A stretch of DNA of 64,000 nt, taken from NCBI GenBank assembly GCA_963662175.1, contig OY759217.1, positions 48,894,108 through 48,958,107 of the forward strand. The letters are read 5' to 3'. Positions 32,548 through 42,984 of the stretch are shown piece after piece. The notes beneath the pieces are model-generated. The model saw only the letters and a program-made list of their open reading frames with translations. It was not told where the DNA came from and did no database searches. The DNA is from Aradus depressus (taxonomy: Eukaryota; Arthropoda; Insecta; Hemiptera; Aradidae). The first letter of the stretch is position 1. Every line of letters starts with the position of its first letter. A program made the translations under genes and the position numbers.

Positions 32548-32940
32548 TATATATTTTTTAAATAAAATATTTAAAAACAACATAGATATTTCATTTATGT
32601 TGGAATTATTAAATGGTAAAGATTGGCAACTACTGGTAAATTATTGCAAAAAGTCTTACACGATTTCAGAAACTGTGAATTAAATAAATAAATAAATAGG
32701 AACAAAGATATATTTATTATTTTATTTTTATTTGTATTTTAGAAAGAAAAATTTGTTGTTAATAAGTTTATAAGAAATAAGATTATAAGTTTATAAGATA
32801 ATATTATTTATGTAAATCTAGACTCCTCAAGACGGCTTAGGCCATTGAGTTTGCCTTCATAAAAGGTCACATTATTGTAGATATGTTTTATATGTAACTT
32901 TCTATTTTGTTAATTTAATAAAGACTTTACTACTACTACT
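32548..32940 (+). mobile_element. LINE 3' end with (ACT)n tail, copy 1
   Basis: Matches the 3' UTR of the LINE at 40473-41556 (ATGTTGGAATTATTAAATGG, CTCAAGACGGCTTAGGCCAT) and ends TTAATTTAATAAAG then ACTACTACTACT. Severely 5' truncated; no coding region. Confidence 0.75.
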
Positions 32941-33080
32941 AATTATATTTTTTTGTGAATTAATGGACCATGAAAAGGTTAAGATGAACGAAAGATCAAA
33001 AACAGAAGAATTTGAAGGGTGATATGTTTGGTTTATTTTACACTCTTAACCCAGGATAAGATAAAGTAGGTGTTGGATAC

Positions 33081-33206
33081 CTTGTGGCAGTGGATGGATG
33101 GTGACGGCAGTGCTGAGACGACCCCCGCCCAGACTCACAAGATGAGGCGATGCTGCTTCCACACGAACACCGGCATCCCCTTCCTCCACAGAGACACTCG
33201 ACATCT
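33081..33206 (-). CDS. PHLDB: PHLDB-like exon 1 in window: start of FHA domain
   Basis: The acceptor GTTTCAG lies before 33206 and the donor GTATCC after 33081. From the ATG at 33202-33204 it encodes 41 codons plus one base. Residues 20-32 read PHLVSLGGGRLST, the lead-in strand of the FHA domain in this family. The ATG may be the real start or an internal Met: human relatives have a short extra N-terminal segment, and an AG precedes this ATG, so an upstream exon is likely. It ends after CAA G, splitting a glycine codon with exon 2. Confidence 0.85.
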
Positions 33207-33340
33207 CTGAAACACAAGTAGTTTATATAGTCTCAAATAGAACAGATAAGGCAGGGGCGGGGATCAGTTTTTGGAATAACGTAGTTAAAGTGCTTTGATC
33301 AACAGGATCAAAAACAAAAAAAAAATGTCTAAATGGATAT

Positions 33341-33367
33341 AGGGGGGGGGGGGGGGGGGGGGGGGGG
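33341..33367 (+). repeat. Poly(G) run
   Basis: About 27 consecutive G, possibly the remains of a D module (which has G/C-rich runs), since CTCGACTCAAAATCCCTAAT follows. Confidence 0.6.
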
Positions 33368-33614
33368 CTCGACTCAAAATCCCTAATTCATCCTCTGCTA
33401 ATTGTATCATATCTCAGCCAGTAACTGGCCTCTCTAACAACCTGTTTCATTCTTCTCCATAAACCAATAAATTACTAAGTATATGTTCCTAATTTATGGA
33501 TTTAGGTATTGTATTTTTGATATATTATTTTAATTTTTAAAAAAAATTGCTGACCTCCAAAATCTTGGATAGACAATAGCCGCAGCAAATAATATGACGC
33601 TAAACTTTCAAAAT

Positions 33615-33665
33615 ACAGTAAAACTTCGATAAACCGTCACTAGTTTAAACGTCAGTTTCTTCGGA
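33615..33665 (+). mobile_element. pogo-type terminal fragment
   Basis: CAGTAAAACTTCGATAAACC resembles a Tigger/pogo end. The element is otherwise absent and SINE A follows. Confidence 0.4.
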
Positions 33666-33666
33666 C

Positions 33667-33921
33667 CGAGGCCCTTAGTTTATTTTATCTGGAAGGTAAA
33701 ATAAACTTAAGCACGCCATCCTTCGGATGGGACGTTAAGCGATGGTCCCGAGCCTGTACGATCTCAGGTACTCGTTAAAGACCCTTGCCCTAGGTGAATA
33801 AAAATTTAGGGTAGACAAAATTTTGGACTCCCACAGTAGAGTCGGGCTCATGTCCATCAGAGTGACAAAAGATATGACCTCGTAGTTAAAGCCCGGGCAT
33901 GAGTCATAAAACCTAACCTAA
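33667..33921 (+). mobile_element. SINE A copy with CCTAA tail
   Basis: Starts at GAGGCCCTTAGTTTATTTTA just after the B box and ends CATGAGTCATAAAACCTAACCTAACCT. The tail repeats the unit AACCT. Confidence 0.8.
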
Positions 33922-33924
33922 CCT

Positions 33925-35110
33925 TTAAGGAAAACTATATACGTAAAGTATGCCAAATTATTTGTTTTTTTTAAACCTAACGACCTTCACAAGTTCAATA
34001 ATATGATAACACGTTCTATTACACAAAGTAAGTAGTGTTTCTTTATCTCTTTCGTTCAGAAATAAACTATTTTTTTCTTATATTAATAAGTGTTTCGGAA
34101 TTAATTTTAAATGTTAACATTTCTTCCATTTTATTATTTTTTTTTTTACATTGTTTATTGAATGGAAGTCGGATTGTTTACAGACTCCTCCCTACTAAGC
34201 CTACATCCTCTAATGTTCACTAAAGTAGGCTCGACCACTAAGCCGGTCAGTAGCCTACTAGGAGCCAACAAGACGCCATCCATCATCTCAACATCTACCA
34301 GCCCCCCTCCACATCTCAGAGCGGCGTAGAAAGCATTCCATCTTAACCGATAAGAACATTATTATTTTACCAATTTTTTTGAACTTATATTTTTATGTTA
34401 AACGTTATATTTTTCATTCCAAATTCGAAGTTAAGTTTTAGTTATATTTATCTTATGTTTTATTTTTCATTATTTTTCAGTTGGCCAACTCCATCTCCCC
34501 AGGTTTTCTTTTGTTTATTACATTATTTTATATATCAACTTCATCAATCTTATTTTTAAAACTAATCTATTCTCCAATATTTTGAAGTGGTCCTCTAGTG
34601 AACCGCCAGAGGGTCTGTCGCCCGGTGACTTGAAATTCCTATTTAGATACCACTATCAGTATATACAAGAAGTATCGGGGAAGATATGTAATCGGCCTGA
34701 AATTCGAACTATGAAAAAAAATAACGAAAACAACACAAGATGATATGATGACAAATGTATGCAATTTGTTAGTGCGACATGTGGCATCTATAAATGTAGA
34801 GTAGCCTAGATACTAGAACACTGCACAGAAACTAGAAGTGAGTAACTGATTGTCACTAGTGACCCCATCTGTTAAATGAAGGAGTGAGTGGTTGTTAAGT
34901 GAGACTCATTGGGACAACTGGCAGAGGTCTAAAGGTCCGTCCTGGCACACTCAATGCATCCTTGGTGCATACAATAATGCAGCGGTAAGGAGCTACACTA
35001 AAGGCAATAATAACATAGAACCACATCACGAATTATTTTAATCAATTAAGTTGTAATAAAGCTCTCTCTAAGATCATCTCCTTCCTTGATGTGAGTGCAA
35101 ATCAAAACTT
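33925..35110. other. Upstream region, unassigned
   Basis: Includes a family D scrap at 34673-34715 (GGGGAAGATATGTAATCGG). No exon recognised. Confidence 0.3.
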
Positions 35111-35112
35111 CC

Positions 35113-35310
35113 TTTTTTTTTTTTTTTTTTTTTTTTTTGCCTTATATAAAATGCTTACTAGCCATGTCACTGTGTCATCTAGTTATTTACGATACCCGGG
35201 AGGGAGTTCTATCTACAAAATAAAACTCACTCCCAGACGGGATTCGAACCCGCAAACCATCATGAGACCATTCGACCAAAGCCCTACGCTCTAGTCCGCA
35301 CGGCCACCAC
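35113..35310 (-). mobile_element. SINE B copy (tRNA-derived)
   Basis: On minus: head GTGGTGGCCGTGCGGACTAG, B box GGGTTCGAATCCCGTC, then body GGGAGTGAGTTTTATTTTGT, ending in poly(A) (poly(T) on plus, 35113-35138). About 198 bp. Unrelated in body to SINE A; a second copy is at 55176. Confidence 0.8.
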
Positions 35311-35429
35311 TTATCTTAATAATGAGCTTGGGAAATGAATGTCCGAATACATTTTTTGCGTTCTATGTTGATATAGTGGAAATACTAATGAATAAAATAA
35401 AATGATAGATAAAACACTATTTTTTTTTT

Positions 35430-35565
35430 TTGAACACTTATATTGTCTAATTCCACAAACATATACTTAAATGTGTACCGGTTTCGGCTTACGCCATCGT
35501 CAGCACAATGTTCAACAAAAATTCAGATATTTGCCAGGCATACATATTTATATTAACCTAAGAGT
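35430..35565 (-). mobile_element. Family E repeat with complete hammerhead-like layout
   Basis: Non-coding repeat. On minus the hammerhead-like motif (35472-35507) is followed by AT-rich sequence and GGAATTAGACAATATAAGTG, the same end as the foldback at 56128-56365. Confidence 0.6.
35472..35507 (-). ncRNA. Hammerhead-ribozyme-like motif, best copy
   Basis: On minus: stem I TGTG/CACA, CTGACGA, extra T, stem II GGC-GTAA-GCC, GAA, stem III ACC/GGT without a loop, then A as residue 17 of a GTA cleavage triplet. A loopless palindromic stem III would need pairing between two molecules, as described for small type I hammerheads in Penelope-like elements. The extra T before stem II is non-canonical. 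Confidence 0.45.
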
Positions 35566-35887
35566 ACCTGAGGTGAAAGGGCTACCTTCTTTGCGCATCA
35601 ATTTTACTGTTAATTCACTCCTACTTAGTTCATCACATCTTAAGCCTAAACAACAACTCTCTGTCTACCTTCACATCTCAACCCAGACCACACACCATAT
35701 TGACTCCTCTACACTAATTCAAAAACAGCTGATGGCCTTGTTTTTTTTCTACTAATTTGTTTTAAAAGAAAATGCATTCATATTATTTATTTACTAATTC
35801 AGTTGCTTCTTCGATTTTATAGAAAAATAAATATAATTAATTTTTTTATATTAATAATTTAAATGTGTGTATTTTTTATACATCACA
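35566..35887 (+). mobile_element. Family G TIR element, right part
   Basis: TTCTTTGCGCATCAATTTTAC through TGTGTGTATTTTTTATACATCA. Confidence 0.6.
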
Positions 35888-36077
35888 TTGGATATACATA
35901 TAAAATGTCGTGTCAATACATTTATTCTATAAACACAAACATAGACAGACACCATTTTTTTTTTTCATTTTTGGAAACTGCAGGTCGAAAAACAGGAAAT
36001 TTCATGGAAAACCCCGCATCGAATTTGTGACCGATTATACAACTTCCCCTACACTTGGTAGAACTGCGGAAGTAACA
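35888..36077 (+). repeat. Family D right end
   Basis: ATACATATAAAATGTCGTG then GACCGATTATACAACTTCCCC and hairpin to GCGGAAGTAAC. Confidence 0.65.
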
Positions 36078-36079
36078 TT

Positions 36080-36528
36080 TATCGTCATTCTCCAAAATAC
36101 AACTTTGGAACGAGTAGTACGTTGTTGAGGACTTGAAATCGATGACGGAGATGGCGTAGCGCCAAGTGACCTCACCGGACAATACAACACCCCATTACGT
36201 AGAAAGTAGTTTGGCTCATTGCTCACTTGGTACACGTCAATAGGGACTGAGCCTCCTCATGGCGTAGTGGTTAATGAAGGCTCCCCTCATCTTTTAGAAG
36301 AAAAAAAGAAAAAAAAAAGCTCCTAAAAATGTTGTTTCCCTTCCTTTTTTTTTTTTACGAGATTAAGTACTCGAGTACCAAGGAAGAACTTCCATGAAGA
36401 CTAGTACTGAGTAATCGAATGTCATCGAGTATATTTGACAAATGAGTAAAATGTGTATATAGGTTCCTTTCATACTGCAGGTCAAGGGAAAAAAATTGAG
36501 TAAAATTATATAGTTAGTTACCATAACG
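36080..36528. other. Unassigned, with an isolated A-box-like site
   Basis: ATGGCGTAGTGGTTAATG at about 36259-36276 fits a polymerase III A box, but no B box follows. It may be a SINE scrap. Confidence 0.3.
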
Positions 36529-36775
36529 CATGCCCGGGCTTCAACTACGAGGTCATATCGCCTACTACCAGAGCGCTCTTTCGTCACTCTGGTGGACATG
36601 AGCCCGACTCAACTGTGGGAGTCCTAAATTTTATATTCAACTAGGGCAGGGGTCTTTAACGAGTACCTGACATCGTACAGGCTCGGGACCATCGCTCAAC
36701 GTCCCATCCCTCCCAGATAAAATAAACTAAGGGTCTCGACTGGGTTTCGAACCCACAATCCACCACTAAGCTATA
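36529..36775 (-). mobile_element. SINE A copy
   Basis: CATGCCCGGGCTTCAACTACG through GGGTTTCGAACCCAC and CCACTAAGCTA; the GAAGGACGGCG block is deleted. Confidence 0.75.
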
Positions 36776-37089
36776 TAACGAGCCGAGAAGTGTGGCGACA
36801 AGTAATTGTGAAAGAAGCGAGATAAAATGTGACTATTCAATTAATGAATGCAGTCAGAGCTGAATAAGAGAAGAATAATGATTACAGTATTTACGACTGG
36901 TTTCAATTGAATCTAACCGAAGGAGATAGCATCCAATGGCTGGTTATCTGAGACAACACTCAACTCATTGTCAGTCCTTCACAAACACAACCAGTAATAG
37001 TTATTTTAGGAATTGAAGTTCATCATTTGTTTTGACAAAACATAAATACAACACACCCTCAGCACAAGTACGTACAAAAAAATTAAATA

Positions 37090-37651
37090 AATGTACTTCA
37101 CCATTAATCTATTAACTTTTTGCCCCACCCCCTCCAAAACCAGTCGACCGTTTGCGCTAATATTGACTATTTGACATACACATAGAGGCTCCTAAATCCT
37201 CACAATAGATATTGTGTCGATAAATTCATTACATCGATAGTTATTGCGGTTTCTGAGTTGAGCCCCCCTCTGATCATCCCCTTCCCTTCGGCCGATATCG
37301 CTGAAATTTTACAGGTTTTATCCTCATTGGGTTTTTACTTCAAATATGAAATTTCATGACGATACATCCGTTACAACGGCAGTTATTACAATTTTTGACT
37401 TAAACCTCCCCCTAATCCGCCCTTCCCTTTAGTCGATTTGACCGAAAATACATAGCTATCGTAATTAAAGGGCACTGGATTCACATATAAAATTTCATGT
37501 CAATACATTCATTCTATCGGGAGTTATCGTGTTCACAAACACATGCACATAGAGACTTTTTTTTCATATTGGAAAACACAAAATTCCGTTAAAAATTTTT
37601 TTTTTTGTCGATTACATAACTTCTCCTATAATTCGTTCTTAGCTGAGGAAG
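37090..37651 (+). repeat. Family D repeat, long copy
   Basis: CACCATTAATCTATTAACTT, CAAAACCAGTCGACCGTTTG, three module cores, GGGAGTTATCGTGTTCACAA and right end ATTACATAACTTCTCC ... GAGGAAGTA. Confidence 0.7.
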
Positions 37652-37659
37652 TAAAAAAA

Positions 37660-37870
37660 TAATCGGTGAATCACAGACCATGTACTTCCCTGGAGCTATG
37701 TATATGAAATTTACTAAGTTCTCGCAGATTCCAAAAAAAAAACCTCCAGGGCTCATTTGGATTTCTTACTCAGGGATATTAAATTTCATGTCGATACCAT
37801 TCATTATAACGGCAGTTACTGGGAGGTTTTTGAGTTAAGCCCCTCCCCTCATCTATCCAACAATCCTGCA
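37660..37870 (+). repeat. Family D repeat, left end, head-to-tail with previous copy
   Basis: TCGGTGAATCACAGACCATGT starts 10 bp after the right end of the preceding D copy. Confidence 0.65.
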
Positions 37871-37899
37871 GAGGACGTGAAAATGTTTTTTTTTTATAA

Positions 37900-38395
37900 A
37901 GTACAGTGGAAGTTATGTAATTGATCAAAAGTTCGATGTTGTTAAGAAGGGGGGGTTGAGTTTTCACAAAAATTTTATGTTTTTCGATCCCCTGATTCCA
38001 AAAAAGAAAAAGAAAAAATCCTGTTTGTGAACATGATAACTCCCAATAAAATGGAAGAATGAATATATTGACACAAAATTTTATAGGCGTATCCAAAACC
38101 CCATAAAAATGACAATTATTGAATAAAATCGGACAAAAGGATGAGAAGGGGGGCTTAACAGATCAAAAACCCAATGCCGATCTGATGGATGTATCGAGAC
38201 GAAATTTCAAATGTAAATTCAAAACCCCTTTAAGACGACACGTCGAATCCTAGTGAAATCGGCCGAAAGGAAGGTAGATGAGCGGGGGTGGCTAATAACT
38301 GTCGATGTAATGAAAGTATCTACACAGAATTTATTATGAAGATCCAACAATTCCTGAATAAGACACTCGATGATTTTCAACGATATTAGCTCCAG
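37900..38395 (-). repeat. Family D repeat
   Basis: GGAAGTTATGTAATTGATCAA (right end reversed), then modules with AACTGTCGATGTAATGAA. Confidence 0.65.
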
Positions 38396-38767
38396 AGAAG
38401 AGCAATTAATTTTTTTAGCAGTTTTTACTTCACAATAAAAATAACAATTAATGTATTTGACTATAAAATGTTAACAGAGACTAGAAAACATAAATGTTAT
38501 CTTTATTGTTCTAAAAGTCTTTTATCACTGTGATATATTTCTTTTGTTAGGTTTTTTTTTTTTAAGGAAACAAATCACTAAATTCCTCTCCTTTCAATTG
38601 ATAACATTTAGACACTGAAATACTTTGTGGTGTCATTCATCTTTCTATAGCTTGCGTCTGTTTCCAGGATCATTTAGATATAAACAAAAATAGATGAGCG
38701 TTGTCATGTCGCTGAAGCGTTAGGATGGACCATCCAAATCCAACTAATATCCCACTCATACTAACAC

Positions 38768-39390
38768 AAGATCAAAGATATTGCGGTGTAAAAAATTAAA
38801 AAACACATTAAAATTATTAATATATTATAAAATCAATTATTATTATTTGTATAAAACAGCTGTTAGGAGTGAAGTAACTTAATTGGTTAATAAACATACA
38901 AAGATGAACTAGTCGCATTTTGTTTTAAAACAAAACATAAACAACCAATGAATGGAGGACAAAAGACGACAACCAGCCGTTTTAAATGAGTATTTTTTAG
39001 GCTTAAGGTGTAGTTAACCATGTAGGAGTGAAATAACAGTGAAGTAGATGCAAAGGTACATTTATTTATATGTTTATATGCCCAAAATAACATTGAATTG
39101 AAGAATGGCCACAACATTTAAAAAGAAAAGAGACTAAAGTAGATGAAGAAATTCGTTTATAGGATTTTTATTGTAATTCCTTTTTTTATTTTATATTGAT
39201 ATTTTATTTATAATGTACATGGGATTAGAAAAATAAACCCAAATATTTGTTCTCTTATTCTATGCTGTTCATTTTCCCAGTGAACCCAGTAAGAAAATGT
39301 ATACCTTTGGATTAGATTGAACATTTTTGTAAATTTAGAAAAACAAGATGGATTTTTCGAAAAATATTTGTTTCACGAAGAAGGGCACTT
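38768..39390 (-). mobile_element. Family G TIR element copy
   Basis: Starts CGGTGTAAAAAATTAAAAAACA and contains AACAGCTGTTAGGAGTGAAG and AACCCAGTAAGAAAATGTAT. Confidence 0.6.
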
Positions 39391-39399
39391 CTTCCATAG

Positions 39400-39762
39400 T
39401 TCAAACTATTGAAATTATTAATTTTAATGTTGTTATGTGTGCGTATGGCCCTCAGAAAAAATAGGTGATGAAAGACATTCTATCTTATGGCAGCTGTTGA
39501 AAGTAAGAAGAGGCGATAAGATAAGACCAAGGAGTAGTTGTTATAAAAGAACAGAGGAGAGAGAGTATCAGTGATAAAAGAGCAGTTATGGAGAGTGAGA
39601 GTGGATCATCTCACTCAAGTTAACATCTGTTGGGATCCTTACAAGTCAGATATACTGGTACGTATATATATCAAGTGATTTGACAGATATCTCACTACGT
39701 AACGTTTAGTTACTATATACCAGCTTTTACCATCAGTAGGGCTAAAAATAATATGGTAAAAA
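39400..39762. other. Unassigned
   Basis: A purine-rich stretch at 39480-39600 has no recognisable frame. Confidence 0.3.
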
Positions 39763-40141
39763 GGGAATATTAAGGGAAAACGGGAATATTAAGGGAAAAC
39801 GGGAATATTAAGGGAAAACGGGAATATTAAGGGAAAACGGGAATATTAAGGGAAAACGGGAATATTAAGGGAAAACGGGAATATTAAGGGAAAACGGGAA
39901 TATTAAGGGAAAACGGGAATATTAAGGGAAAACGGGAATATTAAGGGAAAACGGGAATATTAAGGGAAAACGGGAATATTAAGGGAAAACGGGAATATTA
40001 AGGGAAAACGGGAATATTAAGGGAAAACGGGAATATTAAGGGAAAACGGGAATATTAAGGGAAAACGGGAATATTAAGGGAAAACGGGAATATTAAGGGA
40101 AAACGGGAATATTAAGGGAAAACGGGAATATTAAGGGAAAA
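39763..40141 (+). repeat. 19-bp minisatellite, 20 copies
   Basis: Unit GGGAATATTAAGGGAAAAC repeated about 19.95 times with no variant that I can see. All pyrimidines are few: one strand is strongly purine-rich. Confidence 0.97.
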
Positions 40142-40194
40142 GAAGAAACTTTTGGAATTATTATTATTTACTTATTTTATTATTTCCTATAGTT

Positions 40195-40472
40195 ATACGA
40201 AGTTTAAGAGAAGTTATATAAAAAATCGATGCAAAATTTTCAATGGAATTTCATGTTTTCCGACAAGATTTCAAATGTGAAAAAAAAAAAAATGTCTGTC
40301 TATCTGTGAATACGATAACTCCCGATAGAATGAATTTATCAACATGAAATTTTATATGTGAGTCCAGATCCCGCTTACGATGACGCCTATTGTTTTTCAG
40401 TCAAATTGACCAAAGGGAAGGAGGGGATTAGGGGGGAGGTTTAACATGAAAACTCGTAATAGATTATATCGA
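40195..40472 (-). repeat. Family D repeat, part 1 (interrupted)
   Basis: Reversed right end and modules up to the LINE insertion; D resumes at 41557 after the 12-bp duplication AGATTATATCGA. Confidence 0.7.
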
Positions 40473-40480
40473 ACCGGTAC

Positions 40481-40771
40481 TTGCTAGGTAGGGAACTGGA
40501 GTTCCACGATTCAGTTAATAGTTACTTAAAGAGTGACCTACCATTGTCAAGTGTTAGATTAATAATTAAACTTAGAGGTGAACTGTTGCATCTAAGCTAT
40601 ACACCTATCAATCGATATACCTCCGAAGATATGGACTTTGTATGCCCAATGTGTTACAGCCCCTGTAAAGAAGATCTACATCTCTTCCTCATTACCTGCC
40701 CCAAATATGATGATTTAAAAAATAAAATATTTAAAAACAACTTCATTTATGTTGGAATAATTAAATGGTAA
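40481..40771 (+). pseudogene. LINE ORF C-terminal fragment with Cys/His motif
   Basis: 96 codons, open to the stop. It holds CPMCYSPCKEDLHLFLITC, a CX2C...H...C pattern common at the extreme C-terminus of several LINE polyproteins, followed by a CPKYDDLKNK-type helix. The 5' part (endonuclease and RT) is lost by truncation at insertion. Clade uncertain. Confidence 0.7.
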
Positions 40772-41020
40772 AGATTGGCAACTACTGGTAAATTATTGCA
40801 AAAAGGCTTACGATTTCAGAACTGTGTGAATAAATAAATAACTAGGAACAACGATATATTTATTATTTTATTTTCATTTGTATTTTAGAAAGAAAAATTT
40901 GTTGTTTACAAGAAATAAAATTATAAGTTTATAAGATAATATTATTTATGTAAATCTAGGCTCCTCAAGACGGCTTAGGCCATTGAGTTTGTCTTCATAA
41001 AAGCAACATTATTGTATATA

Positions 41021-41490
41021 GATGTTTGCTAGCGACTGTAGAATTCAAAATTCTGGGGGTATTGAGGGTCAGTCAATGAAGAAAATACTATTCAAATGCC
41101 AACGTTTCGATATATTTCATATCATCATCAGGGCCTAACAAACATGGGGGTATCAAGATTAGAAAAATATAATGGGTGATCGATTAAAATTATATATAGG
41201 TACATAAATATACATTCACTCATACAACTCCACATAAATACAAATATACATCCTAATACATTCACATATGTGAATGTATTAGGATGTATATTTGTATTTA
41301 TGTGGAGTTGTATGAGTGAATGTATATTTATGTACCTATATATAATTTTAATCGATCACCCATTATATTTTTCTAATCTTGATACCCCCATGTTTGTTAG
41401 GCCCTGATGATGATATGAAATATATCGAAACGTTGGCATTTGAATAGTATTTTCTTCATTGACTGACCCTCAATACCCCCAGAATTTTAA
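41021..41490. mobile_element. Family E foldback: perfect 442-bp palindrome with 13-bp target duplication
   Basis: Arms 41047-41267 and 41268-41488 are 221 bp each, complementary without visible mismatch and without spacer (centre CACATATGTG). A 26-bp extra segment (GATGTTTGCTAGCGACTG...) precedes the left arm and is shared with 1-166. ATTATTGTATATA flanks it at 41008-41020 and 41491-41503. Each arm carries a hammerhead-like motif (41096-41131 minus, 41404-41439 plus). There is no ORF. The duplication length suggests target-primed reverse transcription rather than cut-and-paste. Confidence 0.88.
41404..41439 (+). ncRNA. Hammerhead-like motif, right arm of foldback
   Basis: CTGATGA, T, GATAT-GAAAT-ATATC, GAA, ACG-TTGG-CAT. 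Stem III has one mismatch; stem I is not evident. A mirror copy lies at 41096-41131 on minus. Confidence 0.35.
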
Positions 41491-41556
41491 ATTATTGTAT
41501 ATATGTTTTGTATGTAATTTTCTATTATGTTAATTTAATAAAACACTACTACTACT

Positions 41557-41690
41557 AGATTATATCGACACGAAATTTCATATATGTAAGTTAATTGAAA
41601 ACCACATAAGGACGACACTTTAATTTAACAGCGGAATCAGTAGAAAGGAATGATGGGGGGGGTATCAGAGGGCTTGCTTTTAGTACTTCT
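41557..41690 (-). repeat. Family D repeat, part 2
   Basis: Continues AGATTATATCGACACGAAATTT, completing the module cut at 40472. Confidence 0.65.
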
Positions 41691-41814
41691 GTAAAAGGTC
41701 ATATGAAAATATTGAAGAGATTACTAAACATTTTTATAATTTCACAACTAAACATTTATAAAATTCTATATATTGTGGCAGATTTAGGAACCCCACAGTT
41801 ATAAAAAAAATAGG

Positions 41815-42150
41815 AAAGTTTAACTTCTCCAGTTATACCAAGTAATGGGAATATTGTGAAGTCGGTCAGAAATTCAATTTTGAGTTTTTAACAGAATTTC
41901 ATATGTTCCGATCCCAAAAATGAGAGAAAAAAAATTCCTGTCTATTTGTGCATATCTGTGAACATCATAACTACTGATGGAATGAATCTATCGATACAAA
42001 ATTTTAAATGTATATCCAGAAGCAACCCCATAAGGACATCTATTGAGTAACAGCCAAATTGGCCGAAAGGAAGAAAGGATCAGATCAGAAGAGGTGGGTC
42101 AGTCAATCCCAGTCCATATCCCAGTATATGGCCAGTGATTCACCGACCAC
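41815..42150 (-). repeat. Family D repeat
   Basis: From a reversed right end (AACTTCTCCAGTTATACC) to GGCCAGTGATTCACCGACC, the reversed left end. Confidence 0.65.
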
Positions 42151-42984
42151 TATTTTTTTTCATCTACTTCTCTAATATATTTTTTTAACACCTAAAATAC
42201 TGAACACCTCCCATTTATACACTTTCTATTATTTTATTATTTTTTACAAAAAAAAAAAAAAAAGAGACACTTCACAACAGGAGACATGCGAAGACCCCCC
42301 CCTCCACCACATATAAGAACCACAAAAAAATACAGGTGGCATAGCTTTCATACCAACATCAAACAGACTCATAATATTTAAAAATAAAAAATCTGCTGAT
42401 ATAAAACAAAATATTAACCTGATTTTTTTTAATGGACATTCAATAAACTTGTGAAAGCTTAACGGAGTTTCTTATTCTCTTTCAAAAAGTCATTTTGAAA
42501 AATCTATTTACAACGACCATTTTGATTATATTTTATAGGTTAATACAGTAAAAAGGGAGCGAAATGGTTTGAAAAGGAAAAAAAAAAATGAGAAAGGTGA
42601 AAAAGAGAAAATAGGGTAGTTTTCTATTCGATATATATTTTAAATCTAATAAAGCATAAAATAATAAAAGTTTTCTAATATATTCCTTTTATAGGTAATA
42701 AATGAAAAAAAAAAAAGTCATTAAAACGATGGTGTTTTGTGAGGAATAGTGGAAGGGAGGTTGAGAGGGATGACATTTACCAGAGCCTACATCAATTTGG
42801 TGACATAGAATCTGATAAGGTCGCGGCTACCTGACTCCATCACCATTACTACAATACCCCCAGAAAATAAGATGGCATAGGAAAATAATACGGGGGGAGG
42901 GGGGATGTCTGGGAATATTGACAATACCACACATTGACTTATCCGGACCTCAAATTTACTCTCAACAAATAACAATTATTTATA
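42151..42984. other. AT-rich, unassigned
   Basis: Homopolymer-rich; nothing recognised. Confidence 0.3.

Larger units (their letters stand above)
7463..33206 (-). other. PHLDB: PHLDB (LL5)-like host gene, five N-terminal exons
   Basis: Five minus-strand segments join in one frame: 33081-33206, 13678-13851, 11097-11219, 9502-9597 and 7463-7608. All four internal junctions are AG/GT and phase 1, each splitting a glycine codon; the last exon ends in phase 0. Together they give about 221 codons. Residues about 20-130 form an FHA domain like that at the N-terminus of PHLDB1/PHLDB2, cortical phosphoinositide-binding proteins that anchor microtubule ends and CLASPs. Coiled coil and C-terminal PH domain exons are not in view. 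Intron 1 is about 19.2 kb and holds the LTR retrotransposon. The match is from memory of the family, not a search. Confidence 0.85.
40473..41556 (+). mobile_element. LINE 3' end with (ACT)n tail, copy 2, carrying a nested foldback
   Basis: Flanked by AGATTATATCGA at 40461-40472 and 41557-41568. It contains the end of a LINE ORF, a 3' UTR shared with 32548-32940, and a tail of ACT units. The foldback at 41021-41490 is inserted in its 3' UTR. Confidence 0.82.

Noticed and set aside
35248..35310. Functional tRNA gene from the B box
   Set aside because: No complete cloverleaf; the head continues into a SINE body that recurs at 55176. The same holds for SINE A heads.
39763..40141. CRISPR-like array
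   Set aside because: The 19-bp units are contiguous with no spacers, and the DNA is eukaryotic.
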